Shown: piece by piece, positions 8,879 to 16,427 of the stretch
Position numbering within the stretch: position 1 is the first letter of the stretch
Layout of the letters: every line of letters starts with the position of its first letter
Assembly: GCA_003224055.1 (NCBI GenBank)
Contig: QHYE01000013.1
Location: 1 to 64,000, forward strand
Source of the DNA: Acidobacteriota bacterium
GTDB lineage: Bacteria > Acidobacteriota > Terriglobia > Acidiferrales > UBA7541
DNA: 64,000 nucleotides
Reading direction: 5' to 3'
Position numbers and translations under genes: made by a program
Notes under the pieces: generated by a model
The model's input: the letters and a program-made list of their open reading frames with translations, nothing else
What the model was told of the DNA's origin: nothing
The model's database searches: none

Positions 8879-10312
8879 ATGTTCGGTCTGTCTGTGCCCG
8901 TGATTGCCGGGCTGCTGGTACTCGCAATTCTCTTTGCGATGGCAGGATTTGCCACGCTTTTGCGAAAAGTCGGGCCGCACGAAGCGCTCATCGTATACGG
9001 AATACGCGGTCCAAGAACGGTAACCAATGGCGGCACGATTCTCATTCCAATGCTGGAGCAGTGCCGCGAGCTCTCGCTGGAGCTGATGTCATTCGACGTG
9101 GCTCCACAGCAGAGCCTGTACAGTAACCAGGGCGTCGCCGTCACGGTCGAAGCGGTGGCGCAACTTAAAGTGAAGTCCGACCCCGTGTCCATTCGAACGG
9201 CGGCGGAGCAATTCCTCACCAAGCGGCCGGAGCAGCGCGAAGGCTTGATCCGGCTGGTCATGGAAGGGCACCTGCGCGGCATCATCGGCCAGCTCACGGT
9301 GGAACAGATCGTGAAGGAGCCGGAAATGGTGGGCGACCGCATGCGTTCCACGTGCGCGGCGGACATGAACAAGATGGGGCTCGACGTGGTGAGCTTCACA
9401 CTGAAGGAAGTGCGCGACAAGAACGAGTACATCACCAACATGGGCCGGCCGGACATCGCGCGAATCAAGCGCGACGCGGAAGTAGCCGCAGCCGAAGCGG
9501 ACCGCGACATCGCCATCAAGCGGGCTGAGTCCCAGCGTGCCGCGGCCGTGGCGAAGGCGCAAGCCGACCAGGAGCGGGTGGCCGCCGAAACGGCTTCGCT
9601 GGCCAAGCAAGCCGAGGCCGAGCGCGACCTGGACATCAAGAAAGCCAGTTATCTGGAGATGACCAAGAAGGCGCAGGCCACCGCGGACAAGGCCTATGAA
9701 ATCGAAACCAACGTCATGCAACAGAGAGTGGTGGAGGAGGCGGTACGCGTCCAGCAAGTCGAGCGCGAGGCGCAAGTGAAGGTACAGGAAGCGGAAATCG
9801 AGCGCCGCGAACGCGAACTCATCGCCACGGTGCTCAAGCAGGCGGAAATCGAGCGGCAGCGCATCGAAACGATCGCCAGCGCCGAACGTCAGCGCCTGAT
9901 GAGCGAAGCGGAAGGCCGCGCCTCTGCCATTCGCGCGCAAGGTGAAGCCGAAGCGGAGATCATCTTCAAGAAAGGCGAAGCGGAAGCCAAGGCCATGAAC
10001 GTCAAGGCGGAAGCCTTCCAGGAATACAACCAGGCCGCCGTCCTCGACAAACTCATCAGCGGACTGCCGGAAGTGGTGCGCGCCCTCAGCGAGCCGCTCG
10101 GCAAAGTGGACAAAGTGACCATCGTTTCCACCGGCAACGGCGATGCGGCCGGCGCTTACAAGCTGACCGGGGACATCACCAAGATTGCCGCGCAAGTTCC
10201 AGCGCTGTTTGAAGCGCTCTCGGGAATGCAAATGTCGGACTTGCTCAGCAAAGTGCGCCTGATCGGCGACAAAGCGCCAAAGCCGGAGCAGCCGGCTGCC
10301 AGCAAGTCATAA
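8879..10312 (+). CDS. Flotillin / YqiK-like SPFH protein
   Basis: A 477-residue flotillin. N-terminal membrane segment (about 5-26), SPFH/band-7 domain (about 28-200), then a long Glu/Ala/Arg-rich coiled coil (about 195-375, with repeated AEAE, KGEAEAK), and a C-terminal oligomerisation-like part. Bacterial flotillins scaffold membrane microdomains and affect protein secretion, fluidity and signalling. GGGAGG lies 7 bases before the ATG. The gene follows its usual OB-fold partner and precedes a small membrane protein and PspA; in Bacillus, FloT and PspA are functionally connected, which fits the order here. Confidence 0.93.
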   Translation: MFGLSVPVIAGLLVLAILFAMAGFATLLRKVGPHEALIVYGIRGPRTVTNGGTILIPMLEQCRELSLELMSFDVAPQQSLYSNQGVAVTVEAVAQLKVKSDPVSIRTAAEQFLTKRPEQREGLIRLVMEGHLRGIIGQLTVEQIVKEPEMVGDRMRSTCAADMNKMGLDVVSFTLKEVRDKNEYITNMGRPDIARIKRDAEVAAAEADRDIAIKRAESQRAAAVAKAQADQERVAAETASLAKQAEAERDLDIKKASYLEMTKKAQATADKAYEIETNVMQQRVVEEAVRVQQVEREAQVKVQEAEIERRERELIATVLKQAEIERQRIETIASAERQRLMSEAEGRASAIRAQGEAEAEIIFKKGEAEAKAMNVKAEAFQEYNQAAVLDKLISGLPEVVRALSEPLGKVDKVTIVSTGNGDAAGAYKLTGDITKIAAQVPALFEALSGMQMSDLLSKVRLIGDKAPKPEQPAASKS

Positions 10313-10325
10313 CGATCGCTTCCGC

Positions 10326-10353
10326 CCCGGTGGGTCATAGCTGGCCCACCGGG
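10326..10353 (+). terminator. Stem-loop between flotillin and the small membrane gene
   Basis: Perfect 9-bp arms CCCGGTGGG and CCCACCGGG around a 10-base loop, 14 bases after the flotillin stop. No T-run follows, so it may attenuate, stabilise the upstream mRNA 3' end, or terminate inefficiently. Confidence 0.5.
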
Positions 10354-10379
10354 ACGCCTGATGGTTTGGGGGGATGGCA

Positions 10380-10565
10380 ATGACCAGGAAAGAAAAACTT
10401 CTCGTTGCTTGGATTCTCGTGGTGGTGGCGATCGGATTCCTGTTTCACAACTTCTTGAGCTGGACGGTCTACGCGTTTCAAAAGGTGGTTGCGTTCAGCT
10501 TGATTCCGCTGCCGGGGCTGGTGAAATTTGCGGTGGGTGTTTGCTGCGTGAATCTTTTGCTGTGA
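10380..10565 (+). CDS. Small membrane protein of the flotillin-PspA locus
   Basis: A 61-residue peptide (63 if the ATG at 10374 is used). A run of six G ends directly before the first ATG and is 6 bases before the second, so the second start (MTRKEKLLVAW) is preferred. A basic N-terminus is followed by one hydrophobic helix (about 8-24), an amphipathic middle and a second hydrophobic stretch ending in VCCVNLLL. I do not recognise the family. Being in line with flotillin and PspA, it may be a membrane anchor or partner of one of them (inference). Confidence 0.6.
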   Translation: MTRKEKLLVAWILVVVAIGFLFHNFLSWTVYAFQKVVAFSLIPLPGLVKFAVGVCCVNLLL

Positions 10566-10852
10566 GCCAGAAGAGCGGCCCATTCGCCTGGAGAGGCAAG
10601 AAAGGCAAGAAAGGCAAGAAAGGCAAGGAGCGCAGCCAGGTTGGCTGTGCCACAGGGAAGAAGAAACGCACTGGTCTGAAGACCGGCCACTACAGGGAGG
10701 GGAGCCGGCAGGGAAGCCCTTCGCGCCTCAGGACAAGCCGGCGCTACGGGGAGAAGAGCGGCCCGCCTCAGAAGGCGGCCCCTACGGGGACGTGTGGGCA
10801 AGCGCAGTTTGCTTTCGAGGTTTCGAGTGGTTCGCAGTATTTGGTTTTTGAA
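10566..10852 (+). repeat. Spacer with 9-bp tandem repeat before pspA
   Basis: About 290 bases without a convincing gene. It opens with four tandem 9-bp units of AGGCAAGAA (10594-10629, the last unit AGGCAAGGA), then has three loosely repeated pieces related to GGCGCTACGGGGA (near 10688, 10739 and 10779) of the kind seen as dispersed intergenic repeats in acidobacteria. A long frame reads through the region into pspA but its composition is not protein-like. Confidence 0.5.
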
Positions 10853-10864
10853 AGGAGATTCATC

Positions 10865-11533
10865 ATGGGACTTTTGGAACGAGTAACCACGTTGATTCGC
10901 GCGAATCTGAACGACATGGTGGACCGCGCGGAAGATCCGGAAAAAATGATCAAGCAGGTGATCCTGGACATGGAGAATCAGTACCTGCAGGTGAAGACGC
11001 AGGTGGCCGTTTCCATCGCCGACCAGCACATGCTGGAGAAGAAATGGCGGGAGAACGAGGACTCCGGCAAGGACTGGATGCGCAAAGCGGAAATTGCCGT
11101 GGACAAAAGCGAGGACGACCTGGCGCGCGCGGCGCTGGACCGTTTTCAGACCTCGCAGAGGCTGGCGCTGAGTTACCGCGAACAGGTGGACGACCAGAAG
11201 GCTCAGGTGGAAACGCTGAAGGGAGCGCTTGTGAAGCTCGAACAGAAACTGGACGAAGCGAAGGCCAAGCACGACCTACTGCTTGCCCGGCACCGCCGGA
11301 GCATTGCCCTTAGCAAAGCGGCGCGCGCGCAGACGGCCATCGGTGACAATTCAAACACCGCCACGTTCGACCGTCTGAAAGACCGCGTGCATCACACCGA
11401 GGCGGTTGCCAGCGCGGAAGTCGAACTCCTCACGGACGATACCGTGGAACGTCTCACACGATTGGACCGCGACGTCGAGGTCGATCGGCTACTCGCAGAC
11501 TTGAAGACGCGGCGTGGGCTGCCGCCAGCGTGA
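10865..11533 (+). CDS. pspA: PspA/IM30 (phage shock protein A) family
   Basis: A 222-residue PspA/IM30 protein, predicted almost wholly helical coiled coil. The N-terminus MGLLERVTTLIRANLNDMVD is the family's amphipathic membrane-binding helix, followed by EDPEKMIKQVILDMENQY, a family hallmark. Start 10865 has AAGGAG 7 bases upstream. PspA forms ESCRT-III-like assemblies that bind damaged inner membrane and limit proton leakage. No PspF/PspB/PspC genes are adjacent; the nearby flotillin and the XRE regulator suggest different control from the enterobacterial psp system. Confidence 0.93.
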   Translation: MGLLERVTTLIRANLNDMVDRAEDPEKMIKQVILDMENQYLQVKTQVAVSIADQHMLEKKWRENEDSGKDWMRKAEIAVDKSEDDLARAALDRFQTSQRLALSYREQVDDQKAQVETLKGALVKLEQKLDEAKAKHDLLLARHRRSIALSKAARAQTAIGDNSNTATFDRLKDRVHHTEAVASAEVELLTDDTVERLTRLDRDVEVDRLLADLKTRRGLPPA

Positions 11534-11546
11534 TCCTGGCCGCCGT

Positions 11547-12200
11547 TCAAAGGTGCCGCGTCACAGGTGTCATCATGAACTGCAATACCAGAAAGCAGAA
11601 GTTTATCCCGGCGGAAATCCCAAAGGCCTGCAGCCGGCCGATCCCGTCGACTTCTTCGAAAACCATCATTAACACGGCGGTCCAGGCGATCGCAGCAGCC
11701 AGCGTTCCTGCAACCGGAATTAGAATCAGGCAGTTTACGAACCAACCGAGAAGCAAGGGGCGCATCACCCCCATATAGCTCCCACTGCCGCCAAAAAACC
11801 ATTTTGCCATGAGGTGGCACAAGCCGAGCTGGATGAATGTGAGAAGGGCCATTAAAGCGAGGCCAAAGCTCATTCCTATCACGACTGTAATAACCATCGC
11901 CGGGCCGGAGAGCCGGGAGACGCGACTAGCGGCCAACGTTCGTGAAAGAGCAGTTGCAATCAGAACAATCGTTGCGGCGGCGATCCAAAAGAAGGCGGCA
12001 TAATAGATCGCGTTGGAATCACGAGAAGCCCGGCGGATGGCAATGTGGTCCCAGCGCGCGATGTTGAACGCGAGGCCCAAATAATAGCCTGGCGAAAAAC
12101 CAGTAGGCGGGGGAGCCGCTTCTTCGGCTGTCATGAGCGGCGCGATCCCCGAACAATTGTGTGACAAGCCGTAGTCCATTCCACACACATTGCACTTCAT
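11547..12200 (-). CDS. Yip1-like integral membrane protein with N-terminal CxxC
   Basis: A 217-residue protein starting MKCNVCGMDYG, with a short Cys-containing N-terminal tag (CNVCG) and about five hydrophobic segments between residues 60 and 217, arranged like the Yip1/YIF1 domain (GYYLGLAFNIARWDH... MVFEEVDGIGRLQAF). Start 12200 is backed by AGAGGTG upstream; a longer frame begins 39 bases earlier. It is convergent with pspA (stop codons 13 bases apart). Function unknown. Confidence 0.78.
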   Translation of the reverse strand: MKCNVCGMDYGLSHNCSGIAPLMTAEEAAPPPTGFSPGYYLGLAFNIARWDHIAIRRASRDSNAIYYAAFFWIAAATIVLIATALSRTLAASRVSRLSGPAMVITVVIGMSFGLALMALLTFIQLGLCHLMAKWFFGGSGSYMGVMRPLLLGWFVNCLILIPVAGTLAAAIAWTAVLMMVFEEVDGIGRLQAFGISAGINFCFLVLQFMMTPVTRHL

Positions 12201-12281
12201 AGCGGCACCTCTGAGTACAAATCCGCCAAACTCTAGCACAGATTAAGTAGGCGATAAGCAAACCCACGTTCCGGATAGGCG

Positions 12282-13076
12282 GTGCGCGCCGCGCCGTGCG
12301 AGAATGGGCGCGTGAATCCCTTGCTCATCGAAGCGCCTGCCGCGGCGCTGCTGGCAGCGGCAGGAATTACCGCGTACGGCGCGGTTTATCCGCGATCACA
12401 AATTTTCGGGCCGGCGATCTGGTGCACGAACTCTCCGCGCAAGCTGGCGCTCACGTTTGATGACGGGCCGAATCCGGCGATCACGCCAAAGCTCCTCGAT
12501 CTTCTGGACCGCTACAAGGCGAAAGCCACTTTTTTTCTGATTGGAAGCTTTGTGCGCGAATGTCCCGACCTTGTCAAAGAAACGACCGCGCGGGGCCACG
12601 CGATTGGGAATCACACGGAGTTGCATCCGAATCTTTTGTGGCGGAATCCGACGCACGTGCGGGTGGAACTGCGTCTTTGTCATAACGCCATCCGGGACGC
12701 GATTGGAGCGCCGCCGAAATGGTTTCGCCCGCCCTACGGGATGAGGAATCCATGGGTGGTTCCCGCGGCTCGCGAATTGGGATACCGCACGGTGATGTGG
12801 ACGCTACTTCCTGGAGACTGGCGGGAGAAGCCGGCGGAGTGGCTGATTCCACGCCTGCAGCCTATCGCGGAGCGTGCCCAGCGGAGTGCAATGAGTGGTT
12901 CGAATCCGGCCGCTGGCTGGGGAGATGTCTTGTGCCTGCACGACGGCTCGCATCGCGGACTCAACGGCGACCGCACGCGAACGCTCGCCGCTCTCGAGCA
13001 CTGGCTGCCGCGCTGGCGTGACCTCGGGCTCGAATTTGTTACAATTGATGAAGCGGTGCGCACACCCGCATCTTGA
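12282..13076 (+). CDS. Polysaccharide deacetylase (NodB family)
   Basis: A 264-residue carbohydrate esterase family 4 protein. Catalytic motifs are intact: LTFDDGPNPA (motif 1, general base and metal Asp), GNHTELHP (motif 2, metal His pair), FRPPYG (motif 3) and LCLHDG near the end. A single N-terminal hydrophobic segment (APAAALLAAAGITAYGAVY) suggests membrane anchoring. The start is uncertain: GTG at 12282 or GTG at 12312 (VNPLLIE), neither with a strong ribosome site. The likely substrate is N-acetylated cell-wall or exopolysaccharide. It overlaps the region just before the zinc-ribbon gene. Confidence 0.9.
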   Translation: MRAAPCENGRVNPLLIEAPAAALLAAAGITAYGAVYPRSQIFGPAIWCTNSPRKLALTFDDGPNPAITPKLLDLLDRYKAKATFFLIGSFVRECPDLVKETTARGHAIGNHTELHPNLLWRNPTHVRVELRLCHNAIRDAIGAPPKWFRPPYGMRNPWVVPAARELGYRTVMWTLLPGDWREKPAEWLIPRLQPIAERAQRSAMSGSNPAAGWGDVLCLHDGSHRGLNGDRTRTLAALEHWLPRWRDLGLEFVTIDEAVRTPAS

Positions 13077-13078
13077 TT

Positions 13079-13393
13079 ATGGACGAGCGCCAGTTTTATA
13101 CGGAAAAAGAAGAGAGCCGGAAGGTCAAGCTCATCTGCCCGAGCTGCCGCGGCGAATTCGAGGCTCCCGTGCGCTGGAAAGTCTGCCGGAAGAAGAAAGA
13201 ACTGCCGCGCGGCGTCGGCGAGGAAGACAAGAAAAAATTCGCAAAGGCTTCGTCGTATATGGTGCGGCTGGACGACCTGGTGGCCTGCTATAAGTGCCGG
13301 AAGCGTTTCGAACTGACCGGGCAGTCCACCGTTCTGATCAACGACAATCTCGGCGATCCTAACGCTGATCCGGAAAACTTTGGCAACCGCTGA
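13079..13393 (+). CDS. Small zinc-ribbon-like protein
   Basis: A 104-residue protein beginning 2 bases after the deacetylase stop, so probably co-transcribed. Two Cys pairs, CPSC (residues 21-24) and CYKC (near 74-77), plus a basic middle (VCRKKKELPRG), suggest a zinc ribbon. I do not recognise a named family. Similar tiny zinc-ribbon proteins are common and mostly uncharacterised. Confidence 0.72.
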   Translation: MDERQFYTEKEESRKVKLICPSCRGEFEAPVRWKVCRKKKELPRGVGEEDKKKFAKASSYMVRLDDLVACYKCRKRFELTGQSTVLINDNLGDPNADPENFGNR

Positions 13394-13402
13394 TCTCTTC
13401 TC

Positions 13403-13603
13403 TCAAATCTCCGGATACATCTCAAAAAAAGCTTCGATGGACTGGTGAAAGGTCGATTCGATTTCTTCCTTTGTGCCTTCAATCAGGTGCATCGTTACGC
13501 GCGCCGTGCGGCCGTTCTTCAGGACGACCGTTGCGTCCTTGACTTCGCCCAGGTCCTCCTCGGGCAACAAGCGCATCCCGTAAATCAAAGCCAGCTTGGC
13601 CAT
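13403..13603 (-). CDS. Conserved-looking small protein, 66 residues
   Basis: Starts MAKLALIYGM with GAGGAG 7 bases upstream of the ATG, which strongly supports translation. Predicted beta strands (ATVVLKNGRTARVTMHLIEG) followed by a helix (TKEEIESTFHQSIEAFFEMY). No known family recognised. It ends 9 bases from the convergent zinc-ribbon gene. Confidence 0.68.
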   Translation of the reverse strand: MAKLALIYGMRLLPEEDLGEVKDATVVLKNGRTARVTMHLIEGTKEEIESTFHQSIEAFFEMYPEI

Positions 13604-13778
13604 GAGATTCTCCTCACTCTTCCCCTAGCGTAGCTTTCGAATTGCCACTGGTCAAATCAGGCAGCGGAGCAGTCACTTCTTCCACGTCACTACGTCTGTT
13701 GTCCTTGACGGGGCTCCTGTAACAGAGCATCTTTGGGCGAGAGAATCGCATCGGAGTTTCTATGCCAGGGAGCACGCG

Positions 13779-14579
13779 ATGAAAACAAGACCGAACGCCG
13801 TTGCAGTTGCCACCGCATTGCTTGGCGCGAGCGTAATTCTGTTATCAGCGAGCTTGTACGCTCAGCAGCCGGAGGGGCCGCAGACGTCCGCGCCGCCGCC
13901 GGTTGCTACAACTCCCCCTCCCACAACGGCGCAGGGGGCCGGTTCGAACGAGAAGATTTTGGTTCCGGCGGGGACGCGCATCGGCGTCGTGCTGGAGAAC
14001 GGGATCTCCACGCGGAGCGCCAAGCCGGGCGACTCGGTGTACATGCAAACTTCGTTTCCGATTACGCAGAACAATCGCATCGTGATTCCCGTGGGCTCGT
14101 ACCTTCGCGGAGAATTAATCGATTCCAAGCGGCCGGGAAAGATCAAGGGGAAGGGCGAATTCCGGCTGCGATTGAATACGCTGATTCTCCCCAACGGTTA
14201 CACCGTGAATTTGAATGCGGCGCCGCGCAGCGCGGATTCCGGCGGAAAAGAAACCATGGATTCCGAAGGCAAGGTCACCGGCCCAGGTGGAAAAGGGAAG
14301 GACGCCGGTACGATCGCGCAGACGACGGCGGCGGGCGCAGGGATCGGAGCCATCGCCAGCCGGACCGCCAAGGGCGCCGGGATTGGGGGCGGTATCGGGG
14401 CGGCGGCCGGGCTCGCTGCGGTGTTGTTGTCGCGCGGGCCCGAAGCGGAACTTCCGCGTGGCTCGACGATGGACATCGTTCTCGAGCGCGAACTCAGTCT
14501 CGACGCCAGCCAGATTCAGTTCACGAACCTAGGGCAGGCGCCGGGGGTGGTCCAACCGCCGATGCGTCCGCCGGATTAG
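13779..14579 (+). CDS. Exported glycine-zipper protein (TrbI/VirB10-like beta domain)
   Basis: A 266-residue exported protein with a signal peptide (about 1-28, cut after ASLYAQ), a Pro/Thr-rich linker, a beta-rich domain (VPAGTRIGVVLENGISTRSA... IPVGSYLRGELIDSKRPGK), and a C-terminal glycine zipper (TTAAGAGIGAIASRTAKGAG) before a final ELPRGSTMDIVLERELSLD segment. The PAGT..L....ST and IP.GS.. pattern recalls the periplasmic part of TrbI/VirB10, but no secretion genes are nearby. The gene at 19929 has the same architecture, so the two are probably paralogues. Role unknown, perhaps envelope. Confidence 0.8.
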   Translation: MKTRPNAVAVATALLGASVILLSASLYAQQPEGPQTSAPPPVATTPPPTTAQGAGSNEKILVPAGTRIGVVLENGISTRSAKPGDSVYMQTSFPITQNNRIVIPVGSYLRGELIDSKRPGKIKGKGEFRLRLNTLILPNGYTVNLNAAPRSADSGGKETMDSEGKVTGPGGKGKDAGTIAQTTAAGAGIGAIASRTAKGAGIGGGIGAAAGLAAVLLSRGPEAELPRGSTMDIVLERELSLDASQIQFTNLGQAPGVVQPPMRPPD

Positions 14580-14599
14580 GCGCGGTTCTAGACGCCAGT

Positions 14600-15739
14600 T
14601 CAGGCTGGCATTTTCTTCGACGCTTCTGCTGTTTGCGTTCGAAAGCGCATAGGGCTGAAGCGATCCCAATCCATGCTGACTTTTTGTTCGGTAATCCATT
14701 CGCGGATTAGGCGCGCGGTGATAGGAGTGAGCAGAATTCCGCTGCGAAAGTGGCCGGTGGCCATCAACAGACCATCCAGATCGGCGGGACCGAGAATGGG
14801 AAGATGATCGGGTGAATCCGGGCGAAGGCCGGCCCACGTTTCTTCAATCCGGGCGTTCGCGAGACGCGGCGCGAGCTCGATGGCCGCCGAAAGTATCTTT
14901 TCGACGCCCCCGGCGGTCGTTCTCTTGTCAAAGCCAACGTACTCGACGGTGGCTCCCGCGAGAATCCTACCGTCATTTCGCGGCACAAGATAAATGTGTT
15001 CCGACCAGAGTACGCGCTCGATCTCCAGGTCTTCCGCACGGAGAGCAACCATCTGGCCTTTTGCAGGCCGCACGGGCGCGTACACTGCGACTCCCTCGAT
15101 CGCCGCGGAAAAGGAACCCGCGGCGATGATCGTCCATTTCGCTTCCAATTTTTCGTTTTGCAGAATCAGTCCTCTGCAGCGGTCACCTTCACGCCAGATC
15201 GCCTTTGCTCCATGGCCGGGAAAAACTTCAGCGCCGCTGTGTTGGGCTGCATCGAGTACCGCGCTTGTCAGGGCCCGATTGTCCACCGAGCATTCGTCAG
15301 GCCGGAGTACAGCCGCTTCCACATCCTCGCTCAATGCCGGTTCGAGTTCGCGCGCATCCTCAGCGCGAAGCGGCTCGGCCTTCAAGCCGAGGCCATGATG
15401 CAATGCAATGATGGTGCTGAGCTCCGCCTTGGTATCGTGCGAAAAAAGAGCCTCGAGCGTGCCCTTTGCGCGGAAGCCGGCGCTCTTCCCGGAAATTTCC
15501 TCGACTCGCGCGATAAATTCGGGATAGAGCGAGAGGCTCGCTTTTCCGAGTGGAACCATGGCCACCGTCGCGGGGTTTTCCGGCGCGGGAGACAAAATCC
15601 CGGCGCTGGCCCACGACGCTTCCTGACCCGGTTGTTGGCGGTCGAAGAGACCCACACACATCCCCGCGCGCGAAAGATCGAGCGCGATTGCGGCGCCGAT
15701 CACTCCACCGCCCGCGATGGCGACGTCAAATTTCTTCAC
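14600..15739 (-). CDS. thiO: FAD-dependent glycine/D-amino-acid oxidase (ThiO-like)
   Basis: A 379-residue DAO-superfamily flavoprotein. N-terminal Rossmann fold VAIAGGGVIGAAIALDLSRA binds FAD; an EASWASAGILSP loop follows; the C-terminal half carries WAGLRPDSPDHLPILG and ATGHFRSGILLTPITA, the pattern typical of ThiO glycine oxidase, which makes dehydroglycine for the thiazole ring of thiamine. The start is GTG. No other thiamine genes are here, so a general amino-acid oxidase role is possible; the ThiO call is from motif order and length. Confidence 0.82.
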   Translation of the reverse strand: MKKFDVAIAGGGVIGAAIALDLSRAGMCVGLFDRQQPGQEASWASAGILSPAPENPATVAMVPLGKASLSLYPEFIARVEEISGKSAGFRAKGTLEALFSHDTKAELSTIIALHHGLGLKAEPLRAEDARELEPALSEDVEAAVLRPDECSVDNRALTSAVLDAAQHSGAEVFPGHGAKAIWREGDRCRGLILQNEKLEAKWTIIAAGSFSAAIEGVAVYAPVRPAKGQMVALRAEDLEIERVLWSEHIYLVPRNDGRILAGATVEYVGFDKRTTAGGVEKILSAAIELAPRLANARIEETWAGLRPDSPDHLPILGPADLDGLLMATGHFRSGILLTPITARLIREWITEQKVSMDWDRFSPMRFRTQTAEASKKMPA

Positions 15740-15837
15740 GGGGCTATCTTATCGCATCCAATCGCACGCATGACCAGGGCCGCAGGGCCTTTGGCGGTAA
15801 CGCGAGTAGACGTGGAAGACTGTCAGGAAAGAACAAG

Positions 15838-16425
15838 CTAGAGTGAAGTAACAAGCTCTTCGGACAACACCTGAGCTTTTTTGGACAGGCTGCGTGCGCG
15901 GGCCCAATCCGCGACTTTTGCTGCTTCATGCGCATCCTTGAGGAAGCCTCGGATCTTGGAGACGAGATCCGCTTGGGCCGCGTTCAATCGCCTTCCGCGC
16001 GCGGACTGGAGATTTCTCTCCGCGATGCTCAGACTCTGGTTCGTCTGCTGTTGCGCGGCGGCCGTTTCCTCCCCCGAGAGTTGCGGCGTAATCAGCGAAG
16101 ACTCGGACCTCTCGCTTTCGGCCCCTGCGCCGGCGGAGGTTGCTGCCGGCACGCGTGGGCGCACCGGCCCGTTATGCGTCGTCACACGGGTGGGCAATGC
16201 TGGAAATTCCAAACGCAACTCAGGAATGGGATCCTCCGGGATCTCCGTCGCCGTTTGCGGCTGAATTACCGGTCTCACCTGTATTGCTGTGGCCCACGGG
16301 ATGCTCGGCCGCCTCCGTATGCTGCATCCGCCCAGCAGCGCACCGGCACAACAGATGAGAACGACGCATGAATTGAAAAAGCGATGTGGCAATGAAGTCC
16401 TGGACCGGGGGCGATTTTCCGTCAT
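15838..16425 (-). CDS. Lipoprotein coupled to a sensor kinase
   Basis: A 195-residue predicted lipoprotein: basic start, hydrophobic helix and lipobox LLGGC with Cys34. The mature part is Pro-rich and low-complexity to about residue 120, then helical (NAAQADLVSKIRGFLKDAHE... RARSLSKKAQVLSEELV). The ATG is 2 bases after the kinase stop, so it is the last gene of the regulator-kinase-lipoprotein operon. It could be an envelope partner of the sensor; the family is not recognised. Confidence 0.75.
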   Translation of the reverse strand: MTENRPRSRTSLPHRFFNSCVVLICCAGALLGGCSIRRRPSIPWATAIQVRPVIQPQTATEIPEDPIPELRLEFPALPTRVTTHNGPVRPRVPAATSAGAGAESERSESSLITPQLSGEETAAAQQQTNQSLSIAERNLQSARGRRLNAAQADLVSKIRGFLKDAHEAAKVADWARARSLSKKAQVLSEELVTSL

Positions 16426-16427
16426 GT

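Noticed and set aside
9089-10231. 380-residue minus-strand frame over the flotillin gene
   Set aside because: His/Phe/Leu-rich antisense translation of the Glu/Ala-rich coiled coil; no ribosome site and no family.
10594-10629. Possible CRISPR-like array
   Set aside because: Units are 9 bp and directly tandem, without spacers; no cas genes in the window.
10361-10864. N-terminal extension of pspA in the same frame
   Set aside because: The extension crosses the small membrane gene and a tandem repeat, with non-family composition; pspA has its own start and AAGGAG.
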